DNA of 64,000 bases from an uncultured Sphingomonas sp. Lineage in GTDB: Bacteria; Pseudomonadota; Alphaproteobacteria; Sphingomonadales; Sphingomonadaceae. Positions 19,928-28,777 of the stretch are shown here, piece after piece; positions within the stretch are counted from its first letter, which is position 1; every line of letters starts with the position of its first letter. Made by a program: the position numbers and the translations under genes. The stretch covers positions 1-64,000 of the forward strand of contig NZ_CAJXWX010000022.1 in assembly GCF_913062585.1 (NCBI RefSeq). The letters are read 5' to 3'. The notes under the pieces are model-generated. The model made no database searches. It saw only the letters and a list, made by a program, of their open reading frames with translations, and had not been told where the DNA came from.

Positions 19928-21366
19928 CGGCCCACCCCCGCACGACGGAAATAGGCCTCGAGCAGGCGGTCCTCCTGCGCGCTGCGCGTGCGCTGGGGCA
20001 GTTGCGCGGCCGGGCCCTGCCCCGTCCCGCGCCCGCCCGCCGCGACCACGCCCGAGGCCATGGCACGCGGCGGCGCGGTCCGCGTCGTGCTGCTGACCGC
20101 CCCTGCATTGACCGTACCGATCACGCGGTCTTCCATCGGCACCGCCAGCAGGAGCGAGGACGAGCCCCGCGCGCGCTTGGTCCCTTCCTGGCCGTCGCCG
20201 CGATTGGAGCCTTGTTGCCCGTTATTGCTGGCGCGCCCCGAACTGCCCGACCCTTGCGACTGGTCGCCCGAAGGCTGGCGATGACGCGCGCCCGACCCTT
20301 GCGGATCCTGATTTCCGCCGGGCGTGCCGGGCGGCGGCGATGCGCTGGGCGAGGACAGGGCCGCCGCGCCGCCCTGCGCGCCGCGCGGTGACGTGGCACG
20401 GGTTTCGCCAGCGGCGGAGGCGGCATTCGTCGCCTCGCCCTTTTGCAGGCCCCGCTGCCCATCGCTGGCATCGCGCGGCGAAGGCTCGCCCTGGGCGCCA
20501 CCATCCATGCGACCGCCCGCCGCCATATTCTGCACACCGGCCGCCGAGGACGGCGAGGGTCCGCTGCCGCCGCCTGTCTTGGGGGGGCCGGCCGGGCCGG
20601 CGGCGCCCGTCGTCGGACCGGCCATGCCCGGTTCCCCGGCGCGCCCCGCCGACGCTCCGGCCGCCAGCCCCGCACGCGCGCCCGTACCTGCGGCAGCCCC
20701 CGCCGTGCCAGCGCCCTGCCGATCGGCAACCGCCTTGCCCCGATCGACGGCATTGCTACCCGATGGTCCCACGCCCAGAGCCGCCGCGACGCTGGCCAGA
20801 TAGGGTCGCTCGCCCGAGCCCTCGCCGCCCTGCCGCGCAGGCTGGAGGACCACGGCCAGCGCCAGGATCGCCAGGGCGGCCAGCGGCCATGCCCAGCCAT
20901 GGCGGAAAGCTGCCTTCGCGCCACCGACCGCCGCGACCGGGGTCGAGACCGCCCGATCGAGCCATGGCGCGGCTTCCTGCAACGCAGCCTGCCTGAAGCC
21001 ATCCGATGCATCGCCGGACAAAAACTCGGCGGCGATGACCGAGCGGTCTTTCAGCGCCAGCGAACGATCGACCAGCGCCAGCGCCTCGCCGCGCGCGACG
21101 CGGTGCCGTGCCATCAGTCGCGCGAACACCAGGGCCAGCAAGGCCATCGGAACCAGAATGGCCGACAGGATCGCGAAAAGGAGCGGCACGGGCCGGAACA
21201 GCGCCACGACCAGCCACAGGACAGGCACCACGACCGAGGCCCGCGCGGCGACATGGATCGCCCGACGCCAAGCGGCATCGCGCGCCGCTGCGGTCAGTAC
21301 CGCGCGTCCCCGCTCCTCCAGCCTGTCGAGCCGCTGTTCCAGCAGCCCGTGCGATCCCGCGTTCAT
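19924..21366 (-). CDS. Bat-operon membrane protein with long Gly/Ser/Pro-rich linker
   Basis: 480 residues and first gene of the operon. Two N-terminal membrane helices (about 44-58 and 62-82) precede a conserved-looking soluble segment (ALALVDRSLALKDRSVIAAE, 95-114) and a third helix (157-175). Residues about 200-400 are low complexity, dominated by Gly, Ala, Ser and Pro with Gln, Arg and Asp. A short ordered C-terminus ends in EDRLLEAYFRRAG. The AxxxDRxLxLKDRxxxAxEF pattern is often seen in uncharacterised membrane proteins of MoxR/vWA loci. ATG 21366 was chosen; longer frames run into the operator region. The low-complexity part may be a flexible periplasmic tether. Specific function unknown. 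Confidence 0.8.
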   Translation of the reverse strand: MNAGSHGLLEQRLDRLEERGRAVLTAAARDAAWRRAIHVAARASVVVPVLWLVVALFRPVPLLFAILSAILVPMALLALVFARLMARHRVARGEALALVDRSLALKDRSVIAAEFLSGDASDGFRQAALQEAAPWLDRAVSTPVAAVGGAKAAFRHGWAWPLAALAILALAVVLQPARQGGEGSGERPYLASVAAALGVGPSGSNAVDRGKAVADRQGAGTAGAAAGTGARAGLAAGASAGRAGEPGMAGPTTGAAGPAGPPKTGGGSGPSPSSAAGVQNMAAGGRMDGGAQGEPSPRDASDGQRGLQKGEATNAASAAGETRATSPRGAQGGAAALSSPSASPPPGTPGGNQDPQGSGARHRQPSGDQSQGSGSSGRASNNGQQGSNRGDGQEGTKRARGSSSLLLAVPMEDRVIGTVNAGAVSSTTRTAPPRAMASGVVAAGGRGTGQGPAAQLPQRTRSAQEDRLLEAYFRRAGVGR

Positions 21367-21425
21367 CCGTGTCCCCGCCCCGATGCGTTCCGCCTGAGGC
21401 CAGCGTCGGGGTCTAGCGCCGCTGG

Positions 21426-21442
21426 CTTGCACCAACCTTGCT
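21426..21442 (-). promoter_or_regulatory. Direct-repeat operator upstream of the Bat-like operon
   Basis: The minus strand reads AGCAAG-GTTGG-TGCAAG followed by CC; the distal half-site differs by one base from TGCAAG. It ends 59 bases before the first ATG of the operon (21366). With the site at 21505-21521 it gives the divergent promoter region two operators pointing in opposite directions. Confidence 0.55.
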
Positions 21443-21504
21443 GCACCGGTCGGACGGCTCCGTAAAAAGCATCGCGCGATCCCATCTGCTCCGCGTCGGG
21501 CCGC

Positions 21505-21521
21505 TGCAAGGCTGATGCAAG
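21505..21521 (+). promoter_or_regulatory. Direct-repeat operator upstream of the M16 peptidase gene
   Basis: The plus strand reads TGCAAG-GCTGA-TGCAAG followed by C: two perfect half-sites 11 bases apart, 54 bases before the GTG start at 21576 and oriented toward it. It is the only copy on the plus strand, matching the only plus-strand gene of the proposed regulon. Confidence 0.6.
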
Positions 21522-21575
21522 CAAAACATGGTTCCTGCGCCCCTGTCGGCATAGCGCCGCCATGGAAACGCCCAC

Positions 21576-24335
21576 GTGACATCCGGCAAACGCGCCCTTC
21601 TGTCCCTGTTGCTCGCCAGTGCGGTGATCGGCCTGCCCCGCATGGCGCTGGGACGGGAAAGCTCCACCGCCCCTGCCCAGCAGACCGCGTCCGTCCCGTT
21701 CGAGCGCTTCAGCCTGCCCAACGGCCTGACCGTGCTGGTCCATACCGACCATAGCAGCCCGTCGATCTTCGTCGGCACCTGGTACCGCACCGGCTCGCGC
21801 GACGAACCGCCGGGCAAGACGGGCTTTGCCCATCTGTTCGAGCATCTGATGTTCCAGAGCACGGCGCACCGGCCGCAGGAATATATGGCGGCGCTCAAGG
21901 CAATCGGCGGAGTCAACGCCAACGGCATCACGCGGATGGACAACACCGCCTATTTCGAAACGGTGCCGACGAACGCGCTCGATGCGATCCTGTGGATGGA
22001 GTCCGATCGCATGGGCTATCTCGACGGCGGCATCACCCAGCAACTGCTCGACGAACAGCGCCGCGTGGTGCTGAACGAAAAGCGACAGGGCGAATTGCGA
22101 GCCGAGGAAATGGCGTCGCGGCATTTCCTCGGCGCCTTCTATCCCCCCGACCATCCCTATGCCCATCCCACCATCGGATCGACGCAGGACATCGAAGGCG
22201 CGACGCTGGACGATGTGAAGGCGTGGTTCCAGAGCCATTATGGCGCGGGCAATGCCGTTCTGGTCCTGTCGGGCGATATCGACATGGCCACTGCGCGCGC
22301 GAAGGTCGCTCGCTATTTCGGTGCGATCCGCACCGGCGCGCCCATCAGCCGCTCGCTGCAATGGGCCCCGTCCTGGACCGAGACGCGCCGCGACGTCCTC
22401 TATGGCGGCTTCACCCATGCCAATGTGTCGCGCAACTGGTCCATCCCGAACGGCGCGCCACGCGATACGACCATGTTGCAGCTCGCCGCCCGCGCGATGA
22501 CCGGTCCCAAGGACGCACCGCTGGTCCACGCCCTCGTCACCGAAGCGAAGGTCGCGACCGGCGTGTCCGCCATGGTCAACGAGAACGAACTGGGCAGCGT
22601 GCTGACCGTCGCGATGGACCTGCGCCCCGGTGTCTCGCCCGAAGAGGGGGACCGGGCGCTCGACGCGGCACTGGCGGATTTCGCCGCCAAGGGGCCGCCC
22701 GCGGCGCGGTTGCAGAGCATCGTCGCGGCGACCGACGACGCCGTTCTCCGCTCGCTGGACGATCCCGCCACGGTCGGCAACCGATTGGGCGAAGGAGAGG
22801 TCGCGCACGGCGACCCGACCTATTTCCTGCGACAGCGCGACTGGATCACCGGCGTCAGCCCCGCCGACGTGCGCGCGGTCGCCGCCCGGTATCTCGGCCG
22901 CCCTTATTATGAACTCGTGACTTTACCCACGCCCGCGCGGACACCCGCGCCCGACGACGTCGACCGAAGCCAAATGCCGACGCCCGGCCCGTTCAAGACG
23001 CAGATCGCCTTTCCGCCGGTCTCCACGTCCATGCTGCCCAACGGGATGAAGCTGGTGGTGGCACGGCGGCCGGGCACGGCGACGGTCGATATGAGCCTGC
23101 AATTCGCCAGCGGTGCGCTGAGCGATCCGCGCGTGTCGCCCCAGACGGCGGCATGGGCGCTGGACCTGTTGAGCGCAGGGACCGGCACGGCGCCGGGCGA
23201 TGACGTCCAACAACGGCTTTCACGGTTGGGCGTTCGCATGGGGTTGAAGCAAGACCCGTGGAACGAGGCGATACGCTGGAGCGTGGCGAACGCGCGTCTG
23301 GACGAATCCTTCGCGGTCATCGCCGACATGGTCCGCCATCCGACCTATCCGCAGGCCGCCTTGGACGAGGCCAAGGCGAATGCCCTGCACGACATCGACG
23401 CGGCCGACCGCAATCCCTTTGCGAGCGGGGTCGGCCTGTTGCGGCGGGCGATCTGGGGCGATGGCGAGGCGCGCGGACATATCGCCACGCGTGACGATGT
23501 CGAAGCGGTGTCGCGTGCGTCGCTGGCGGCGTTCCATGCCAACCATATGACGCCGGGCCAGGCGACCCTCTACATCGTCGGCGACGTCTCGCCGGAGCGC
23601 GCCAAGGCCCTGGCGGACCGCTATTTCGGCGGCTGGGGCGGCCCGGCATCGCCGCCGCCTCCGCTGCCGCCGCTGGGCGCTTCGCAAGCGTCCAGCCCGC
23701 GCCTCATTCTGGTCGATGCGCCGGGTGCCCCCCAGAGCAGCATCGTCATGGGCACGGTCCTCTCCCCGTTCGACAAGGACCGCTCCGCGACCGAAAACCT
23801 GGTCGTCTCGGCCCTGGCGGATATCGGATCGGGGCGGCTCAATGCCAATCTTCGCCAGGACAAGGGGTGGAGCTATGGCTTTGGCGGCAACATTCAGGAT
23901 GCGCCCAGGGGCGACCGCCTGTTCGTCGCGCAGGGCACGGTGCAGGCCGATCGCACCGCCGCCAGCCTGGCCGAGCTGCGGCGTGAATTGACCGATTTCG
24001 CAACCAGTCGACCGATCACCCAGGCCGAGTTGAACGGCCAGCGCGACAGCCTGCTTCGGGCCACCGCGCTGCGCTACTCCCGGAACGAGGCCTTTCTCGA
24101 CTGGCTGGAGACCGCCGATCCCTATGCCCTGCCCTATGATCGCCCGTCGACGCTGGGCCAGCGGCTGGACGCGGTCACCCTGGCGGATGCGCAGGCGACC
24201 GCCCGCCGCCTTCTCCAGCCCGATGCCATGACCTGGGTCGTGATCGGCGATCTGCGCGTGATCGAACCACAGGTCCGTGCGCTCGGCCTGGCGCCCGTGC
24301 AGGTCTGGGACGCGCATGGCCGCCCGCTGCGCTGA
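21576..24335 (+). CDS. M16-family zinc metallopeptidase (exported)
   Basis: 919 residues. It has a signal peptide (MTSGKRALLSLLLASAVIGL) and an N-terminal M16 domain with the inverted zinc motif HLFEH (His86, Glu89, His90) and a distal Glu near 168 (VVLNEKRQ). The second half (from about residue 480, FPPVSTSMLPNGMKLVVARR) is the inactive M16 partner domain. The full two-half length is that of a pitrilysin-type clamshell, which encloses and degrades short peptides; the location is periplasmic. The start is GTG at 21576, chosen because it begins the signal peptide; the ribosome-binding site is weak. An operator of the local regulon lies 54 bases upstream. The aspartic peptidase gene follows after 30 bases. 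Confidence 0.93.
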   Translation: MTSGKRALLSLLLASAVIGLPRMALGRESSTAPAQQTASVPFERFSLPNGLTVLVHTDHSSPSIFVGTWYRTGSRDEPPGKTGFAHLFEHLMFQSTAHRPQEYMAALKAIGGVNANGITRMDNTAYFETVPTNALDAILWMESDRMGYLDGGITQQLLDEQRRVVLNEKRQGELRAEEMASRHFLGAFYPPDHPYAHPTIGSTQDIEGATLDDVKAWFQSHYGAGNAVLVLSGDIDMATARAKVARYFGAIRTGAPISRSLQWAPSWTETRRDVLYGGFTHANVSRNWSIPNGAPRDTTMLQLAARAMTGPKDAPLVHALVTEAKVATGVSAMVNENELGSVLTVAMDLRPGVSPEEGDRALDAALADFAAKGPPAARLQSIVAATDDAVLRSLDDPATVGNRLGEGEVAHGDPTYFLRQRDWITGVSPADVRAVAARYLGRPYYELVTLPTPARTPAPDDVDRSQMPTPGPFKTQIAFPPVSTSMLPNGMKLVVARRPGTATVDMSLQFASGALSDPRVSPQTAAWALDLLSAGTGTAPGDDVQQRLSRLGVRMGLKQDPWNEAIRWSVANARLDESFAVIADMVRHPTYPQAALDEAKANALHDIDAADRNPFASGVGLLRRAIWGDGEARGHIATRDDVEAVSRASLAAFHANHMTPGQATLYIVGDVSPERAKALADRYFGGWGGPASPPPPLPPLGASQASSPRLILVDAPGAPQSSIVMGTVLSPFDKDRSATENLVVSALADIGSGRLNANLRQDKGWSYGFGGNIQDAPRGDRLFVAQGTVQADRTAASLAELRRELTDFATSRPITQAELNGQRDSLLRATALRYSRNEAFLDWLETADPYALPYDRPSTLGQRLDAVTLADAQATARRLLQPDAMTWVVIGDLRVIEPQVRALGLAPVQVWDAHGRPLR

Positions 24336-24365
24336 GCCCGCCGCTTTGCCCCGAAGGAACACCCG

Positions 24366-25232
24366 ATGATGCTGATCGCCGCCCTCGCCCTGATACAGGC
24401 CCAGCCCGCCGCCGCCGCCGCGCCGTCCGTGTCGAAGCAGGCACCCCTGCTTCACGATTCGCGCGGGCGCCCGGTCATGACCGTGGAGATCAACGGCAAG
24501 GGGCCTTTTCCCATGGTGATCGACACCGCTGCCCAGACCAGCCTGATGAGCCGGTCGCTGGCCGAGGAGCTGGCCCTCAAGCCGCTGGCGGGCGGCATCG
24601 CGGTCGAGGGCGCGACAGGCGCCGGGCAGAGCCGTCTCTACCCGGTCGAGCGCATCGCCAATCCGCTGATCGACGCGCGCCAGGTCGCGCTGGTCGAACT
24701 GGCCAATGGCGGCGTGACCGATGCGCGCGGGATCATCGGGATGGAGCATTTCACCGGGCGCAAGCTGGTGATCGACCGCAGCGCGCAGCGGATCGCCGCC
24801 GAGCCCTCCGCCGCTGCCGGCCCCGGCTTCATCACGATCGCGGGCCACGCCGATGATAGGGGCTTTGTCGAGATTCCCCTGACGCTGGACGGCGTGCGTA
24901 TCCCCGCGCTGATCGACACGGGCGCAGGGGTGACGATCGCCAACGCCGCCGCCTTCCGCCTGCTCGGCTGGGCGGAGAACGACCCGCGCCTGTCCGATGG
25001 CGGCGAGATCCGGGGCGCCTCCGCCACGGGTCGCAAAATTCGGATCGCACGGATCGGCAAATTGTCGATCGGCCAGATCGCCCTGTCGAACGTCCCGGTC
25101 ATGATTTCCGGCGACGACGATCCCCGGCCGTCGATCATTCTGGGCGACGACCTGCTGAACCTGTTCCCCGGCTATGGCGTCGATTTTCCCAGGGCCGAAC
25201 TCCAGATCAAGGTGCCGCAGGGCGCCCGCTGA
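24366..25232 (+). CDS. Two-domain retropepsin-like aspartic peptidase (exported)
   Basis: 288 residues with a short signal sequence (MMLIAALALIQAQPAAAAA). There are two tandem retropepsin-like domains. The first has FPMVIDTAAQTSLMS (about residue 50), where DTAA replaces the usual DTGA; the second has the canonical PALIDTGAGVTIAN (about residue 180). Two domains in one chain could form an intramolecular dimer, as in pepsins. The start ATGATG at 24366 follows GAAGGAA. Co-transcription with the M16 gene 30 bases upstream is likely and suggests a periplasmic peptide-degrading pair. The 3' end meets murQ convergently with a 6-base gap. Confidence 0.85.
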   Translation: MMLIAALALIQAQPAAAAAPSVSKQAPLLHDSRGRPVMTVEINGKGPFPMVIDTAAQTSLMSRSLAEELALKPLAGGIAVEGATGAGQSRLYPVERIANPLIDARQVALVELANGGVTDARGIIGMEHFTGRKLVIDRSAQRIAAEPSAAAGPGFITIAGHADDRGFVEIPLTLDGVRIPALIDTGAGVTIANAAAFRLLGWAENDPRLSDGGEIRGASATGRKIRIARIGKLSIGQIALSNVPVMISGDDDPRPSIILGDDLLNLFPGYGVDFPRAELQIKVPQGAR

Positions 25233-25238
25233 CGCGCA

Positions 25239-26126
25239 TCACGCCTCCAGCGCCCGCAACACGTCGCGCAGCCTGCCGTGCTGCGCGTCGAGCAGCGCAT
25301 CGGCCTGGGCCAGGGGAAGCCCCCTGGCGACGAGGACGGCGCGGCGGATATCGTTCTGCGCCACCTCCAGCGCATAGATCGCCACCTCGGCCTCCACGCC
25401 CGCCAGCTCCTGGACCATGCGGCGGCCGCGTTGCAGGAGTTTCGCGTTGGACACGCGCATCGCCACCATGCGCCCGCGATAGACGAAGCCCAGGCGCAGC
25501 ATCAGCGCGGTGGACAACAGGTTCAGCACCGCCTTTTGCGCGGTGCCCGCCTTCATCCGGGTCGATCCCGCCAGCACTTCGCTGCCCGTATCGGCCAGCA
25601 CATGATGCTCGGCCCGTGCGATCAGGGGCGTGCCCGCATTGTTGGCGATCCCGATGGTCAGCGCGCCCAGCGTTCGGGCATGTTCGATCGCCGCCACGGT
25701 GTAGGGCGTCGAACCGCTGGCCGCCACGCCGATGACGACATCGCACGGCGCGATCGCGCAGCCCTCGATATCGGCGCGCGCCGCGTCGGGATCGTCCTCC
25801 GCGCCCTCAAAGGCCTGGGTCAGCGCCCCGAAGCCGCCCGCCATCAGGAAGACCAGGCGCTTCGTCGGCCAGCCGAAGGTGGGGTTCAGCTCGGTGCCGT
25901 CCTGCACGGCCAGCCTGCCCGAGGTGCCCGCGCCGACATAGATCAGGCGCCCGTCCTGGCCCAGCCGCGCCGCGGCCGCCTCCGCCGCCCGGGCGATCGC
26001 CGCGGTCTGCGACTGGATCGCGGCGATGGCGGCCATCTGCCCCTCCAGCATCGCCTGGACGGCCGATTCCGTCGGCCATTGGTCGAGGTCCAGATACCGG
26101 GCGTCGAGCGTTTCGGTTTTCATCAT
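25239..26126 (-). CDS. murQ: N-acetylmuramic acid 6-phosphate etherase
   Basis: 295 residues, a normal MurQ length. It cleaves the lactyl ether of MurNAc-6-phosphate to GlcNAc-6-phosphate and D-lactate in the cytoplasm. Seen in the sequence: the SIS-domain stretch GRLIYVGAGTSGRLAVQDGTE with the active-site Glu, the second SIS motif GVAASGSTPYT, and GSTRMKAGTAQKAVLNLLST. The ATG at 26126 overlaps the stop of the transporter gene (ATGA), so the two are translationally coupled. The D-lactate product is matched by a D-lactate dehydrogenase gene 2.6 kb away, and the substrate could come from the BadF-type kinase at 33163-34047. Confidence 0.96.
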   Translation of the reverse strand: MMKTETLDARYLDLDQWPTESAVQAMLEGQMAAIAAIQSQTAAIARAAEAAAARLGQDGRLIYVGAGTSGRLAVQDGTELNPTFGWPTKRLVFLMAGGFGALTQAFEGAEDDPDAARADIEGCAIAPCDVVIGVAASGSTPYTVAAIEHARTLGALTIGIANNAGTPLIARAEHHVLADTGSEVLAGSTRMKAGTAQKAVLNLLSTALMLRLGFVYRGRMVAMRVSNAKLLQRGRRMVQELAGVEAEVAIYALEVAQNDIRRAVLVARGLPLAQADALLDAQHGRLRDVLRALEA

Positions 26127-27703
26127 GGCATGGATTCCGATGGGAGCGTCGATGCGGCGCGGCCTGCACCTCGCGGCGCGGCGCAGACCAGGAACGCCAG
26201 GGCGGTTCCCAGGCAAAGCTGGAAGGGAAAGGAAAGCCCGGTCAGCGGCAGCGGCAGGCCGATGGCCCGCGCGATCGCCGGTTGCAGAAGGACGATCGTC
26301 AGAAAGCCGCTCAGCAGTGCGGCGATGGCCGAACCGGTCGTGCCGCGCGTGGTGAACAGGGCGGTGAAATACACGCCCAGCAGGCCCGCATAGCTGAACA
26401 CCATCACTTGCAGCGCGAACTCCAGCAGGCCCATCGTGCTGTGCCGCTGCCAATAGAAGGACAGGACCGCCATCAGGAACATGGCGAACCCGATGATCCC
26501 CATGCCCGCCCGCCCGGCCTGCACGAAATGATGCTCCGCGACCGGCCCCCGCCGATCGCGCCAGGGGCGATAGAAATCCTGCACCAGCACCGACGACATG
26601 GCGTTGAGCGCGGAATTGGTGGTCGCCACCGCAGCCGCGCAGATGCCGATCGTCACCAGGCCGCGCAGGCCGCCCGGCAACTGGGTCAGGATATAGTGCA
26701 TGAAGATGCTGATCTTCTGCCCCTCGAACTTGTTGGCCGCGACGGCCCCGGCCCCGCCCATCAGGTCGGGGCGGTCATAAAAGACGTACAGCAACAGGCC
26801 GATGACGATGAACATCCCCACGGTCGGCACCGTCGCCAGCACCGAGAGGTACAGGCTGCGCGCGCCCGTCTTCGCGTCCTTGCACGACAACAGGCGCTGG
26901 GTGGTGTCCTGGTCCATGCCCGCATTGGCGATGTAGAGCAGCGCAAGGCCGGTGACGATCGCCAGCATCGAAAACGGCCGCGACGGGTCGAGCGAGAAGT
27001 CGAACAGCCGCAGCTTGTCGACGCCCTCCGGCGTATGCGCCAGCGCCTGGACGATCCGGGCATTCGAGGCCGGAATCGACAGCCGCAGGAACACCAGCGC
27101 CGCGACCGCCGAGCCGATATAGACGATGAACTGGATCAGGTCGTTCCACAGCACCGACTTCAGGCCGCCGACAAAGGTGAACGCCACGCTCGCCACCACC
27201 AGCGCGGCGGCGGCGATCATGATGCCTTGCACCCCGACGCCGCCCGTCACGACCATCGCCAGCGCGATGGCGGCGAGATAGACGCGCGCGCCCCCGGCAA
27301 AGACCCGCCCGACCAGGAACATGCCCCCCGCCCAGCGCGTCGCCCGCTCGCTGAAGCGCAGGGTCAGCAGTTCGTAGGCGGTGGTGGCGCGGATCGCATA
27401 GAAGCGCGGGATCAGCACATGAGCGACGAAGATCGCGCCGATCAGGCCGCCGCCGATATTGCCGCTGAGATAGGTCAGGTCGCCATGATAGCCATAGTCC
27501 GGCCCGCCCAGGAACGTCGCCGCCGACTGGGTGGCGGACAGGACCGACAGCGCCGCCAGCCAGGCCGGGACGTTGCCGCCCGCCAGGAAATATTCGCGCG
27601 TCGATGCGGTCTGGCGCGGCGTCAACAGCCATCCGCCCGCGACCAGCAGCAGCAGATAGGCCGCGATGACGAGCCAGTCGGCCATGGAAAAGAGCAGCAT
27701 CAT
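26123..27703 (-). CDS. SSS-family sodium:solute symporter, probably for amino sugars
   Basis: 526 residues with about 13 membrane helices. SSS-family features include LAGGNVPAWLAALSVLSATQSAATFLG near the N-terminus, FVGGLKSVLWNDLIQ and ATTNSALNAMSSVLVQDFY. Coupling to murQ by ATGA overlap suggests uptake of MurNAc, anhydroMurNAc or a GlcNAc-MurNAc disaccharide across the inner membrane; this is inference from context. The start at 27703 (ATGATG) has only a weak ribosome-binding site, and an internal ATG at 27685 is possible. The 91 bases between this gene and the phosphatase gene upstream hold no clear terminator. Confidence 0.9.
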   Translation of the reverse strand: MMLLFSMADWLVIAAYLLLLVAGGWLLTPRQTASTREYFLAGGNVPAWLAALSVLSATQSAATFLGGPDYGYHGDLTYLSGNIGGGLIGAIFVAHVLIPRFYAIRATTAYELLTLRFSERATRWAGGMFLVGRVFAGGARVYLAAIALAMVVTGGVGVQGIMIAAAALVVASVAFTFVGGLKSVLWNDLIQFIVYIGSAVAALVFLRLSIPASNARIVQALAHTPEGVDKLRLFDFSLDPSRPFSMLAIVTGLALLYIANAGMDQDTTQRLLSCKDAKTGARSLYLSVLATVPTVGMFIVIGLLLYVFYDRPDLMGGAGAVAANKFEGQKISIFMHYILTQLPGGLRGLVTIGICAAAVATTNSALNAMSSVLVQDFYRPWRDRRGPVAEHHFVQAGRAGMGIIGFAMFLMAVLSFYWQRHSTMGLLEFALQVMVFSYAGLLGVYFTALFTTRGTTGSAIAALLSGFLTIVLLQPAIARAIGLPLPLTGLSFPFQLCLGTALAFLVCAAPRGAGRAASTLPSESMP

Positions 27704-27794
27704 CGGGGCATCAGCCGATGCACGACCCGCCGAACCGCATCACGCCCCGATCCATCTGGTATCATCATTGGTCCTATCCCCAGGTTCGCGAGCA

Positions 27795-28652
27795 TCAGCA
27801 GATCGGATCCCAGGAGCAGGTGATCAGACTGGCATCGTCGTGGCGCTTCACGCGGTTGTGACGCCGCAGCGAATCCGGCTGGCGTTCGAGATCCCGCAAC
27901 TGCGCCAGCCAGGCGGCGCCCTCCTCCGGCGTCGCGATCGTCAGCAGGTCGGCGGGCGTCGCCGTCCCGAACAGTTCGACGAGCCGCAGGAAACCGTCGC
28001 TGGCGATGGCGAAGCGCTGGCCGGGACGGAGCGGCACGCTCGCCTGCCAGACATGGTCGGCGGCAGCGGGCTCGGCACCCAGAACCCAATAGCCGCCGTC
28101 GCGATTCTTGAGATGGCGATTGGCGCTCAGCCCCGGCAACAGGCGACGCTTGAGCGCCTCGGCGTCGATGTCGGGCTCCTCTTCGCGGATCGCCTTCACC
28201 GCGGCCAACGTCCGCGACTCTACGGCGTCGAGCGCGTAGGTTCCGAAAAGCCGCGCGTCCCCGGTCTCGTCCACCGCCGCCACGCGGCAGTCGGCCAGCG
28301 CGGTGATCTCGGCGACATCGCCGCGCAGGCGAACCATGGCAAAGGCCGCCGAGGGCAGTTCATGTGCGCCATCGGCGGCGCGGACCTGCGCATCCGCGAG
28401 CGCGGCGGCACAGCGCGTCATGACATCGCGCAGCATCTCGATCGTGGACCGTTCCGGATCGTCGGCAAGGGCTTCGGCGATCAGCCGGTTCGCGGTCTGC
28501 GCCAGCCATGCCGCGTCGCTGGGCGCGTCCAGCAAGGCGGAGCCGACGCCGGTGGCGCCGTCGATCACCCAGGCCGCGTCGCCGAAATGGCCGACGGCAT
28601 CCTCATTCACCATGCCCCCGGCATCGGAGAGCGCGACGTCGATCCTCAGCAT
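27795..28652 (-). CDS. PP2C-like protein phosphatase domain protein
   Basis: 285 residues, a single PP2C-type (PPM) domain without membrane segments. Metal-site motifs are VNEDAVG (about 15-21), AWVIDGATG (28-35, Asp31-Gly32) and a C-terminal KRHDDASLI. The ATG at 28652 was chosen for its AGGGA ribosome-binding site with 7-base spacing; an ATG at 28667 is also in frame. PPM phosphatases normally remove phosphate from Ser/Thr of proteins. The gene sits between the MurNAc transporter and dld, divergent from dld, so it may tune a catabolic protein or act on a phosphorylated sugar; neither is shown. No partner kinase gene is visible nearby. Confidence 0.8.
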   Translation of the reverse strand: MLRIDVALSDAGGMVNEDAVGHFGDAAWVIDGATGVGSALLDAPSDAAWLAQTANRLIAEALADDPERSTIEMLRDVMTRCAAALADAQVRAADGAHELPSAAFAMVRLRGDVAEITALADCRVAAVDETGDARLFGTYALDAVESRTLAAVKAIREEEPDIDAEALKRRLLPGLSANRHLKNRDGGYWVLGAEPAAADHVWQASVPLRPGQRFAIASDGFLRLVELFGTATPADLLTIATPEEGAAWLAQLRDLERQPDSLRRHNRVKRHDDASLITCSWDPIC

Positions 28653-28777
28653 CCCATGGTCCCTCATGCGATGCGATACGCTATCCCCGTGCCGACGTGC
28701 AGGCAAACCAATAGCAGGCCACTTGTACCGTTCGGCATAGTCGTATTTACTCCGGTTATGACGTCCGCCGGTTCGCC
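28653..28777 (-). promoter_or_regulatory. Divergent promoter region between phosphatase gene and dld
   Basis: 125 non-coding bases separate two divergently read genes, so they must contain promoters for both directions. I see no convincing -35/-10 pair, operator palindrome or copy of the TGCAAG repeat. Confidence 0.4.
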
